A DNA stretch of 64,000 nucleotides from Halomarina oriensis (GTDB taxonomy: Archaea; Halobacteriota; Halobacteria; Halobacteriales; Haloarculaceae), in contig NZ_WSZK01000018.1 of assembly GCF_009791395.1 (NCBI RefSeq), positions 1 through 64,000 of the forward strand, written 5' to 3'. Below the pieces are notes generated by a model that saw only the letters and a program-made list of their open reading frames with translations, searched no databases and had not been told where the DNA came from. The stretch's first letter is position 1, and each line of letters begins with the position of its first letter. A program made the position numbers and the translations under genes. Below are positions 44,781-52,077 of the stretch, piece after piece.

Positions 44781-44923
44781 TCACGAGCGTTCGCCTCCCC
44801 ACCAGTAGGCCAGTGTGAGGGCGAGGACGGTCGGGGCGAGGCCGATTCCGTAGAGGAAGACGAACACTGCCGGCGTGTGTAGTCGCTGGGATGCAAGCCG
44901 CCGACGTTCCGGAGTTCGCGCAT
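44781..44923 (-). pseudogene. Small membrane protein gene, apparently frameshifted
   Basis: Starting at the minus-strand ATG at 44923, the frame reads MRELRNVGGLHPSDYT. In a second frame the following DNA reads PAVFVFLYGIGLAPTVLALTL and then AYWWGGERS before a stop at 44781: a good membrane helix with an aromatic, charged end. The 143-nt span is one base short (or two too many) for a single 46-47-aa protein. The junction is an ACACAC stretch near 44875-44880. This is my reconstruction. It could also be chance, since short hydrophobic frames arise easily. Confidence 0.4.
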
Positions 44924-45071
44924 CTGGTTCCTGCCGAATCCTTTCTCCGAGGCCACCCAGCCCTCTTTTCTACGGCGAAGACTGGACCGCTACTGCCGTC
45001 GCCGAGTCGTGTGCCGAGGGTACCGCTGTACAAGCACGTCATTCTTTCCCATGGCGACTCACGACCGGAAC

Positions 45072-45377
45072 ATGACAGATGGGGATGGCGTGGACGAACT
45101 CAACAGACGGATGAACCGCGACCGGCGAACCGTCGGCACGGGAGGGACGAAGACGGGAACCGAACACCGAATCGACTCCGTCGAGAAGGTCGGTGACAGC
45201 GTGGAAATCGTCGTCGAGACCCCGAAGTGGTCGGTCTGCCAGAAGCTATCGGTCGAGGAGATGCGCGAGTACAGAGACAGTTTCGGGGTCAGACGGTACC
45301 AGCAGTTCGAGGGACAGCCGGTCGTCGTGATTCACGAGCAGGAGAGCGACCGACGGTACATCGAAGGACCGACGTAG
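45072..45377 (+). CDS. Hypothetical protein
   Basis: A 101-aa charged protein (MTDGDGVDELNRRMNRDRRTV...). The middle, VEKVGDSVEIVVETPKWSVCQKLSVEEM, looks like a beta hairpin plus helix. The end, YQQFEGQPVVVIHEQESDRRYIEG, resembles a small beta barrel. A TCTTTCC stretch lies about 27 nt before this ATG. An in-frame ATG at 45051 is an alternative. Family unknown. A strong hairpin follows the stop by 21 nt. Confidence 0.55.
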   Translation: MTDGDGVDELNRRMNRDRRTVGTGGTKTGTEHRIDSVEKVGDSVEIVVETPKWSVCQKLSVEEMREYRDSFGVRRYQQFEGQPVVVIHEQESDRRYIEGPT

Positions 45378-45692
45378 CGGTTCGACCACGACGCCACCGA
45401 CCCCGAGCAGTGCTCGGGGTCCCGGTTGCGATGCCGACGACGGTTTCCACTTCCACGTTCCGACTCCGGGACGCGACAGACCCCCACACGCCGTCCGACG
45501 GCGTCCGGTACTTCCCGGCTACTAGCAACCACGACCGACCGAGAGGAGACACAGAGTACCGGAGTGAGCGGGGGAATGATGTCCCGGAGCGGTCGGCTCG
45601 CCCTGGGCGATGATACCGTCGGTCGTCGACCGAACCCGACCGCAGGCACGCGCCGGCCGCCCTCCTAACCACTTCGGCGCGCGACGGACCGT
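45378..45692. other. Intergenic region without a convincing gene
   Basis: This 315-nt region contains the 45399-45421 hairpin, several shorter GC dyads and, at its right end, a CCTAACC box (about 45664-45670) placed 27 nt before the DUF2243 gene. Open frames on both strands are Arg/Ser/Pro-rich and look like shadows. Confidence 0.5.
45399..45421 (+). terminator. Strong hairpin, possible 3' end signal
   Basis: GACCCCGAGC-AGT-GCTCGGGGTC is a perfect 10-bp stem with a 3-nt loop, 21 nt after the stop of the 101-aa gene. No T-run follows, and archaeal termination usually relies on T-runs, so it may stabilise or process the 3' end rather than terminate. Confidence 0.4.
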
Positions 45693-46199
45693 ATGACATC
45701 GACACCGACCGGCGTGAGTCGTGGCCGCTCGACGAGGGCGCTCGTCGGCGCGGGCGTCTTCGGGTTCGGGGTCAGCGCCCTCGTCGACGTGTTGCTCCTC
45801 CACCACGTCCTCCAGTGGCACCACCTCGTCTCCGCACGGGTCTCGCCGAACACCGTCGACGGACTGCGGACGAACCTGCTCGCCGACGGCCTCTTCTCGC
45901 TCGTGATGCTCGCCGTCGCCGGCGTCGGGGTCGGGCTAATGTGGCGGGCGGAACGCCGGACGGCCGCCCCGCTGGCCGTCCGGCCGCTCGCGGGCGTCGT
46001 CCTCGTCGGAGTCGGTCTCTTCGACCTCTTCGACGTCGTCGTGGACCACACGCTGCTCGGACTGCACCACGCGCTCTCGCAGGGCGGCACGTACGACCCG
46101 TACTGGGCGCTCGTCAGCCTCGGTATCGTCGCGCTCGGCGTGCTGGTGTACCGGAGCGGGAGGAACTCGACACGCGGTGGCACCGATGGTCCGGCCTGA
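45693..46199 (+). CDS. DUF2243 family membrane protein
   Basis: A 168-aa protein with four hydrophobic helices. The family signature DVLLLHHVLQWHHL lies just after helix 1 (about 32-45), and DVVVDHTLLGLHHAL (about 113-127) repeats the D-x3-H-x5-H pattern in the second half. The histidines facing one side could bind a metal. DUF2243 proteins have no established function. The 3' end overlaps the next small gene. Confidence 0.87.
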   Translation: MTSTPTGVSRGRSTRALVGAGVFGFGVSALVDVLLLHHVLQWHHLVSARVSPNTVDGLRTNLLADGLFSLVMLAVAGVGVGLMWRAERRTAAPLAVRPLAGVVLVGVGLFDLFDVVVDHTLLGLHHALSQGGTYDPYWALVSLGIVALGVLVYRSGRNSTRGGTDGPA

Positions 46200-46404
46200 G
46201 GTGACGTCCGCGGTGGACGCGCTCGGCGTCGTGAACGTCCTCCTCCACGGCGGGACGGTGGACGGCGAACCACACGTGCTCGTCCTGACCGTCGCAGTCG
46301 TCGGACTCCTGGCGGTGGTCGCCGGCCTCGTGGTCGGTCTCGACCGGTTGCTCGCGCCCGTCGCCGGTCAGCAGAGCCGCGAGTACGACCCGACCAGCGA
46401 GTGA
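46186..46404 (+). CDS. Small membrane protein
   Basis: A 72-aa protein with one strong helix (VLVLTVAVVGLLAVVAGLVVGL, about 31-52) and an N-terminal segment with LGVVNVLLHGG. The start overlaps the DUF2243 gene by 14 nt, which suggests coupling to it. The 3' end overlaps the convergent nucleotidyltransferase gene by 37 nt, so this frame could in part be a shadow. The membrane helix and overlap pattern favour a real gene. Confidence 0.5.
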   Translation: MVRPEVTSAVDALGVVNVLLHGGTVDGEPHVLVLTVAVVGLLAVVAGLVVGLDRLLAPVAGQQSREYDPTSE

Positions 46405-47324
46405 GTCAGCGTCTTGCCCGTCACTTCGGCGTGTTCGTCGACGATGGAGTCGACGAGGTTGGAGTCCTCGACGACGGCGTCGTGGAAGACGACGCTGTTG
46501 GTCAGCGAGACGCCCGAGAGGTCCGCGCCGGGCATGACGTGGACGTTCTCCCCGACCTCGCAGTCCTCGACGGTTGCGTCGGCGGCGACGATGCTCTCGC
46601 CGTCCAGCGCCCACTGGACGGCTTCGAGGTAGGCGTCGGGCGTGCCGATGTCGTACCACGGCTCCTCGAAGGAGTACGCGAAGACGTCCTCTTCGCTCTG
46701 GAGCCACTGGACGTACCAGCCCGGTTCGTCGGGGTTGTTGTCCCCCGAGAGGTACTCCTCGAACCGGACGGAGTCGGCGGGGAAGGCGTAGCAGGCGATG
46801 GAGACGAGCGTGCTCTTCGGTTCCTCGGGTTTCTCCTGGAAGTCGACGACGCGGTCACCCTCGAGTGCGACGAGACCGTAGGACTTCGCCTTCTCACGAG
46901 AGCCGACGTCGTACGCGGCGATGCTGGGTGCGCTCTTCTCCTCGGAGAAGTCGAGGAAGTCGCTCATCGAGAAGCCCATCAGGTTGTCGCCGGCGACGAC
47001 CAGCAGGTCGTCGTCGACACCCTCGCGGTCGACGAGCTGTGCGAGCGCACCGACGACGCCGAACTTCTCGTTCTCGCCGAGCGTGTCCTCGATGGAGAGC
47101 GAGGCCTTCTCGTAGCCCTTGTCGGCGAGGTGCTCCTCGAACGCGGGAGCGAACCGTTCGTTGGTCGAGAGGTAGACGTGCTCGATTCGGTCGTCGGTCT
47201 CGAGGTCCGAGAGGATACGGTCGATGACGGTGGAGTCGCCGACCGGGAGGAGCATCTTGGGACGATGGCGAGTGATTGGCCAGAGGCGGGTGGCGTAGCC
47301 ACCAGCGAGAACGACCGCGTGCAT
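46368..47324 (-). CDS. Sugar-phosphate nucleotidyltransferase (NDP-sugar synthase)
   Basis: A 318-aa enzyme activating a sugar-1-phosphate with an NTP (glucose-1-phosphate thymidylyl- or uridylyltransferase-like). The N-terminal signature is VLAGGYATRLWPITRHRPKMLLPVG (residues 4-28), including the G-x-x-T/A-R-L loop and catalytic Lys. VVAGDNLMGF holds the metal-binding Asp (about 106), and EEPWYDIGTPDAYLEA is the acceptor motif (about 214). A short left-handed beta-helix tail starts near 245. The ATG lies 27 nt from an ACTATCAC box. It likely feeds glycosylation; exact nucleotide and sugar unknown. Confidence 0.9.
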   Translation of the reverse strand: MHAVVLAGGYATRLWPITRHRPKMLLPVGDSTVIDRILSDLETDDRIEHVYLSTNERFAPAFEEHLADKGYEKASLSIEDTLGENEKFGVVGALAQLVDREGVDDDLLVVAGDNLMGFSMSDFLDFSEEKSAPSIAAYDVGSREKAKSYGLVALEGDRVVDFQEKPEEPKSTLVSIACYAFPADSVRFEEYLSGDNNPDEPGWYVQWLQSEEDVFAYSFEEPWYDIGTPDAYLEAVQWALDGESIVAADATVEDCEVGENVHVMPGADLSGVSLTNSVVFHDAVVEDSNLVDSIVDEHAEVTGKTLTHSLVGSYSRLC

Positions 47325-47439
47325 GGTTTCGCCTCTGTTGCCGCCGTGATAGTCGTTGCGCCTTCCTACCCGCTCGGGAGACGGTTTGCCGTGGAGGCTC
47401 CCGAACACGTATGTCATCGGGCGTGGTATCACGACCCGT

Positions 47440-47730
47440 ATGCGTGCCGAGGAGGAGACGACTCGTCAGCGTATCGCCGACCGCCTCCGCGACGACCCCG
47501 CACAGGCCGGCAGCCTCGCCCGCGAGTTCGGTGTCCGGACGGCGGCCGTGTTCTCACACGTCGAACACATCTCGAAGTCCCTCGACCCGAGCGACGAGCA
47601 GTTGCTGGCCGCGCCCCCGGAGTGTCGTGACTGTGGGTTCACCGACTTCGACGACCTGGTCAACCGACCGTCGCGCTGTCCGTCGTGTAAGAGCGAGAAC
47701 GTCGAGGAACCGACCTTCACCATCGAGTAG
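47440..47730 (+). CDS. HTH protein with C-terminal zinc ribbon
   Basis: A 96-aa predicted transcription regulator of the COG3357 type. The N-terminal winged helix (RIADRLRDDPAQAGSLAREFGVRTAAVFSHVEHISKSL, about 10-48) is followed by a zinc ribbon CRDCGF...CPSCKSENV (Cys about 63, 66, 83, 86). This is a complete small archaeal DNA-binding protein. Divergent from the nucleotidyltransferase gene across 115 nt; its target is unknown. Confidence 0.85.
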   Translation: MRAEEETTRQRIADRLRDDPAQAGSLAREFGVRTAAVFSHVEHISKSLDPSDEQLLAAPPECRDCGFTDFDDLVNRPSRCPSCKSENVEEPTFTIE

Positions 47731-47781
47731 CCGACGACCGGTGGGAGACCGAGTGCGAGACCCGACGGCGAGTGCGACGGC

Positions 47782-48453
47782 TCAGGCCGCGGCCAGTTCG
47801 ACGGCCACCTCGTTGTGGCGCAGGAACGGTGGCGTCAGCGGCGAGTCGTACCGGAACAGGACCGGGTCGCTGGTCACGACGAGCGCGGAGTCGTCGAGCG
47901 TCGTGAGCAGGGCGGCCCGCTGGTCACGCGTCCGGCCGTCGGTCGCCACCCACGAGAACGGCCGGACCGCGAGGGTACGCCGTGGGGTCCGTCGAACCGT
48001 CACCAGCGGGTTGGTCGGGGCAGGAGCTGTCTCGACGCTGTAGTCACTCCGGAGGAAGCGGCCGACGGTGACCCGGTCGTTGGTCGTCGCCGTCCGGACC
48101 GGAGGGGTCGCCTCGACCGGGTCACCCCCCGTCCTGACCGGGGCCGCGAGCGACTCACGGACGAGCGTCACCTCCGCCCCCGTCCCGACGGCCGTCGGCA
48201 CGGTGACGGCCGCTCGTGGTTCGTTCGCCCCCGCCAGATACCGGTGCAGTCGGTCGGTCGCCTCCGTCTCCGTCGATGCAGTGGTCTCGACGATCACCCC
48301 TTCGGGGTACTCCCGAATCTCCACGCCGTCGACCGACGCCAGCGTCGTGAACGGTATGGCGTCGAGCGAGCGCTTCGAGTAGGCCCCCCACCCCACCCAG
48401 ACGGCCACGAGGCCGAGCGTAGCCGCCACTGCCAGTTCGGTCTTCCGAGCCAT
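47782..48453 (-). CDS. SOUL heme-binding-domain protein, membrane-anchored
   Basis: A 223-aa protein. An N-terminal hydrophobic helix (about 5-24) anchors or exports it. The rest is a SOUL/HBP-like domain: VDGVEIREYPEGVIVETTAS (the family start), TDRLHRYLAGANEP, an AVTVPT stretch in place of the usual AMTAPV, and the repeat-like second half ending DSPLTPPFLRHNEVAVEL. SOUL proteins bind heme or tetrapyrroles, although the ligand is often uncertain. The ATG at 48453 follows a TTTATC box by 27 nt. Confidence 0.82.
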   Translation of the reverse strand: MARKTELAVAATLGLVAVWVGWGAYSKRSLDAIPFTTLASVDGVEIREYPEGVIVETTASTETEATDRLHRYLAGANEPRAAVTVPTAVGTGAEVTLVRESLAAPVRTGGDPVEATPPVRTATTNDRVTVGRFLRSDYSVETAPAPTNPLVTVRRTPRRTLAVRPFSWVATDGRTRDQRAALLTTLDDSALVVTSDPVLFRYDSPLTPPFLRHNEVAVELAAA

Positions 48454-48543
48454 GGTACTCGTACGCACAGCGAGGAGATAAACGGGCCGCAGGAGCCGTC
48501 AGGCCGTTGAATCGTCCCGTTCGATGGTGAGTCCGCCGAGTGC

Positions 48544-49053
48544 TCAGAAGTCGATACGACCGCCCGAGGACAGGTCGTGGTCGCCCGACGGCCCGAGGCC
48601 GTCGAACTCGTACTCCGGTTCGTCGAGGTAGACCGCGTCCTCGTGGACCGTCACGGCGACGGCTTCGAGGTACGCCCCTTCACAGGGTCCGTACGTGCAC
48701 AGCCCCGAGTCCTTCTCGAACGTCGCGGCGTGGCGCTGACAGAGTATCTCGCCGGCACCAGAACGCTCCGCGTCCTGGTTGGCTCCCGAGACGCCGTTCG
48801 CCTCGGGGACGTCGCGGACGGCCGCACCCGACCCCTTGTCGAGGCGCACGTCCGTCCAGTGCTGGCAGTAGTTCTTCCACGCGTGGATGGCGTCGCCCGC
48901 GTCCGCGTCGTCGTCGCTGGCCGGGCCGTCGCCCTCGCCGCCGAGTCGTACGAGGATGACCTCCTCGCGGTCGACGCCGTCACGAATCGTGAAGAGGAGC
49001 GTGCTGTCCGTGGGAACCTCGGAGACGCTGGCGATGCGTCGGTCCTCGTCCAT
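48544..49053 (-). CDS. Rieske 2Fe-2S domain protein
   Basis: A 169-aa soluble Rieske ferredoxin-like protein. The ligand pairs are NYCQHWTDV (C-x-H, about residues 62-64) and ILCQRHAATFEKDSGLCTYGPCEG (C-x2-H, about 104-107). The pairs are separated by a longer acidic insert than usual (about 67-100). No membrane segment or catalytic oxygenase domain is present, so it probably acts as an electron carrier or regulatory subunit. The start MDEDRRIASVSEVP fits the family. Confidence 0.9.
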   Translation of the reverse strand: MDEDRRIASVSEVPTDSTLLFTIRDGVDREEVILVRLGGEGDGPASDDDADAGDAIHAWKNYCQHWTDVRLDKGSGAAVRDVPEANGVSGANQDAERSGAGEILCQRHAATFEKDSGLCTYGPCEGAYLEAVAVTVHEDAVYLDEPEYEFDGLGPSGDHDLSSGGRIDF

Positions 49054-49108
49054 GCGTTCGGTTGCCGGCGACTGCGTTCAAGGGTTCTGATTCCGGAACG
49101 CGGATCGC

Positions 49109-49308
49109 TCAGTAGAGCGTGGCCCGGACCTCGCCACCACGGACCACCGACGCACGAAGGATGACGAACGTCGGGACGAGCGCGAAAGCCCCGCGGCGAG
49201 GAGCGCGACGGACCACGACTCGCCGGCGACGAGGACGGCCAGCAGCGACAGTCGAATCGAGACGAGCAGCGCACAGCAGTCGCGGGCGATTCGCTGGAGC
49301 GCATCCAT
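49109..49308 (-). pseudogene. Small two-helix membrane protein gene, frameshifted
   Basis: From the ATG at 49308 one frame gives MDALQRIARDCCALLVSIRL through SWSVALLAAGL. A second frame then gives FALVPTFVILRASVVRGGEVRATLY before a stop at 49109. Adding one base in the GAAAG run at 49184-49188 joins them into a 66-aa two-helix membrane protein. Both halves look protein-like, and the second frame's end is compact, so a 1-nt deletion is the simplest reading. Function unknown. Confidence 0.55.
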
Positions 49309-49394
49309 ACGGACGTTCGTCAACGCGAGCAAGTAGGTTCCGACGCCTGCCGCGAGCGGTCCACCTTTCCGCCGGCCGCGAGTACGGACCGGGC

Positions 49395-50465
49395 ATGTCC
49401 ACACTGCTCGTCTACGGGTCGTACGGCTACACCGGTGAACTGGTCGTCGACCGTGCCGTCGAGGAACTCGACGACGACACCGACCTCGTGCTCGCCGGCC
49501 GGTCGCCGTCGAAACTCGAAGCGCAAGCCGACGACCACGACCTGCCGTCACGAGCGTTCACGCTCGACCACCAGCGTGTCGTCGAACGCCACCTCGACGA
49601 CGTCGACGCCGTGCTCAACTGCGCGGGGCCGTTCTCGCGGACGGCCGACGCGCTGGTCGACACCTGCGTGAACACGGGAACCGACTACCTCGACATCACT
49701 GGTGAAATCGAAGTGTTCGAGGCGCTGGCCGCCCGCGACCCCGAGGCCGAGGAGGCCGACGTCGCCGTCCTCCCGGGCGTCGGCTTCGACGTGGTGCCCA
49801 CCGACTGTCTCGCCGCCCACCTCGCCGAGGCGCTGCCCGACGCGACCGACCTCTCGCTGGGGTTCCAGGCGTTCGGGTCGTTCTCTCGGGGGACGATGCG
49901 GACCGCCGTCGAGTCCATCGGCGAGGGCGGCGCGGTTCGCCGCGACGGCCGCGTCACGGCCGTCTCGTCGGTCCACGACACGCGGGACATCGACTTCGGA
50001 GCGGGCGAGACGCTGGCCGTCACCGTTCCGTGGGGCGACGTCTCGACGGCCTACCGCTCGACGGGCGTCCCGAACGTGCAGGTCTACACCGCCGTCCCCG
50101 AGCGGGCGATACGGGCACTGGAGGCGACCGACAGTCTCGCACCGCTGCTCGACCGCGAGTGGGTCCAGCGGACGCTCTCGGCGGTCGTCGACCGCACCGT
50201 CGTCGGCCCGGACGAGGACGACCGCGAGGAGGGGCGAGCGCTCGTCTGGGGTGAGATCACCGACGGGGAGGAGACGTTCGAGGCCCGCCTGGAGACGCCA
50301 GAGACGTACACGCTGACGGCGATGACGGCCGTCGAAGCGGCCCGACGGACCCTCGATGGCGAGACGCCGACGGGCTACCAGACCCCCTCCTCGGCGTTCG
50401 GTGCGGAGTTCGTCACCGAGTTCGAGGGCGTCGAGCGGGAGGACGCCACGCCGGTCGAGGAGTAG
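49395..50465 (+). CDS. Saccharopine-dehydrogenase-like NAD(P) oxidoreductase
   Basis: A 356-aa protein of the saccharopine dehydrogenase/trans-acting enoyl reductase group. The N-terminal Rossmann loop is VYGSYGYTGEL (residues 6-16), followed by LAGRSPSKLEAQA. LNCAGPFSRTADALVDTCVNTGTDYLDITGE (about 75-105) is typical of the family, as is LPGVGFDVVPTDCLAAHLAE (about 130). Mycobacterial members reduce polyketide enoyl groups. In haloarchaea a role in lipid metabolism is possible but unproven. Confidence 0.88.
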   Translation: MSTLLVYGSYGYTGELVVDRAVEELDDDTDLVLAGRSPSKLEAQADDHDLPSRAFTLDHQRVVERHLDDVDAVLNCAGPFSRTADALVDTCVNTGTDYLDITGEIEVFEALAARDPEAEEADVAVLPGVGFDVVPTDCLAAHLAEALPDATDLSLGFQAFGSFSRGTMRTAVESIGEGGAVRRDGRVTAVSSVHDTRDIDFGAGETLAVTVPWGDVSTAYRSTGVPNVQVYTAVPERAIRALEATDSLAPLLDREWVQRTLSAVVDRTVVGPDEDDREEGRALVWGEITDGEETFEARLETPETYTLTAMTAVEAARRTLDGETPTGYQTPSSAFGAEFVTEFEGVEREDATPVEE

Positions 50466-50480
50466 GGTCGTGGACCGCTC

Positions 50481-51363
50481 TCAGGCGTAACAGCGTCGTT
50501 CGACCAGGTCGTCGTAGAGACGCTGGAGCAGACGCGTCACCGGCCCCTTCTCGAAGCCCATCCCGTCGACGGTCTCGACCGGTCGAAGCTCCCACGTCGC
50601 GTTGGTGAGGAACGCCTCGTCCGCGCCGCGCACGTCGTCGAGGGTGTACTGCCCCGTCTCCACGGGGAACGACTCGTCCGCCGCGAGGTCCAGCACCGTT
50701 CGGCGGGTCGTCCCCGGCAGCAACGACCCCTCGGCGGGCGTCTTCAGCGCCCCGTCGGCCACGAAGAACAGGTTCGAGGACGACCCTTCGGCGACGTACC
50801 CCTCGTCGTCGCGCACGAGCGCCTCGTCCGGCCGGTACTGCTCGGAGGACGCCCGGCGGAGTTCGAGGCGGGCGAGGACACTGTTCAGGTAGTTGTGGGT
50901 CTTCGCCTCGGGGGGCAGGGCGTTCGCGGGGGGGTTTGCGCGTCTTCACCGACTGGACGACCGCCGGCCCGTCCCAGACGCGCTGGCCGCCGTTCGCGGG
51001 GCGGCCGCCTCGGGGCAGTTCCGTCACGACCACGACCACCGTCGGGTCCACCTCCTCTCGGGGGGTGAGCTTCCCCGGTTGGACGCCCCGCGAGACCGAG
51101 ACCCGGACGTAGGCGTCGGCGAGATCGTTGGCGTCGAGCGTCTCCGCGACCCTGAGCGCCAGGTCGTCGGGCACCGCGTCGGGCATCCCGAGCGTCTCAC
51201 AGGTCGCTTCGAGGCGCTCGCGGTGAGCGTCCCAGACGAACACCTCGCCGCCGTACGCTCGACAGGTCTCGAAGGCGGCGTCGCCGTAGCGCCACCCGCG
51301 GTCCTCCACCGAGACGGTCGCCTGCTCGCGGTCGACGAGTTCACCGTCGACGTGGTACTGCAT
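50481..51363 (-). pseudogene. pabC: Aminotransferase class IV (pabC/ilvE-like), frameshifted
   Basis: Fold-IV PLP enzyme, by context the aminodeoxychorismate lyase that yields p-aminobenzoate. The N-terminal part (MQYHVDGELVDREQATVSVEDRGWRYGDAAFET, down to AVVQSVKTR) is in one frame. The rest (NPPANALPPEAKTHNYLNSV with the PLP Lys, then AEGSSSNLFF and TNATWELRPV) is in another. Removing one base in a run of seven C (plus-strand G, 50928-50934) restores a protein of about 293 aa. A homopolymer indel of this kind is a common sequencing error. Third gene after pabB and pabA. Confidence 0.85.
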
Positions 51364-51438
51364 GCGCGACGGTTCTCGCGGACGTGACTTGGCCGTACCG
51401 CGTTCGGGTCGGCCGGCGGCGTGGACCGGCCGGTCTCG

Positions 51439-52077
51439 TCACAGCACGTCTCCGACGGGCGGCGCGTCGGGGGCGTCGGCATCGGGCCACTCCCCCCGAA
51501 CCGCCCGCGCACAGAAGTTCCACACCATCCGCCGGCCGCCGTCGGTGAGGATGCTCTCGGGGTGGAACTGGACGCCGACGTGGGGCCGTTCACGGTGTCG
51601 GACGGCCATCAACGTCCCGTCCTCGGTGTGGGCCGTCGCCTCCAGCGACGCCGAGAGGCCACCGGTCGCACACAGCGAGTGATAGCGCCCGACCTCGACC
51701 GTGTCGGGCAGGCCCGCGAACACGCCCCGACGGTCGTGTGTGACCGTCGAGGGTTTGCCGTGGACCACCTCCGGAGCGTGGCCGACCGCGACGCCGTTGG
51801 CGACACAGAGCGCCTGGTGGCCGAGACAGACCCCGAGCGCGGGGAACGACAGGTCGAAGACGTCGACGGAGACGCCCGCCGCCTCGGGCGTGCCGGGGCC
51901 GGGCGAGACGACGACGCCGTCCGGGTTCAACTCCCGGACGGCGGTCGGCGAGAGCGCGTCGTTCCGCCGGACGACGACCCCCTCGTAGGGGTCGCGGTCC
52001 AGCGCGAGCAGCGCCTCGCCGACGAACTGGACGAGGTTGTACGCGAACGAGTCGTAGTTGTCGACGACCAGTATCAC
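51439..52077 (-). CDS. pabA: Glutamine amidotransferase subunit (PabA/TrpG)
   Basis: A 212-aa class I glutaminase that supplies ammonia to its chorismate-binding partner. It has [14 protein letters not shown] at the start, the oxyanion [13 protein letters not shown] (about 56), the nucleophile Cys in [10 protein letters not shown] (about 84) and the His/Glu pair in VQFHPESI (about 176). It overlaps the pabB stop by 4 nt, so the two subunits are made together. PabA and TrpG are interchangeable by sequence; the assignment follows the operon. Confidence 0.9.
   Translation of the reverse strand: MILVVDNYDSFAYNLVQFVGEALLALDRDPYEGVVVRRNDALSPTAVRELNPDGVVVSPGPGTPEAAGVSVDVFDLSFPALGVCLGHQALCVANGVAVGHAPEVVHGKPSTVTHDRRGVFAGLPDTVEVGRYHSLCATGGLSASLEATAHTEDGTLMAVRHRERPHVGVQFHPESILTDGGRRMVWNFCARAVRGEWPDADAPDAPPVGDVL

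Noticed and set aside
45289-45705. Minus-strand frames in the 45.4-45.7 kb gap
   Set aside because: Composition is Arg/Ser/Val-rich with no secondary-structure pattern, and no promoter-like box precedes them.
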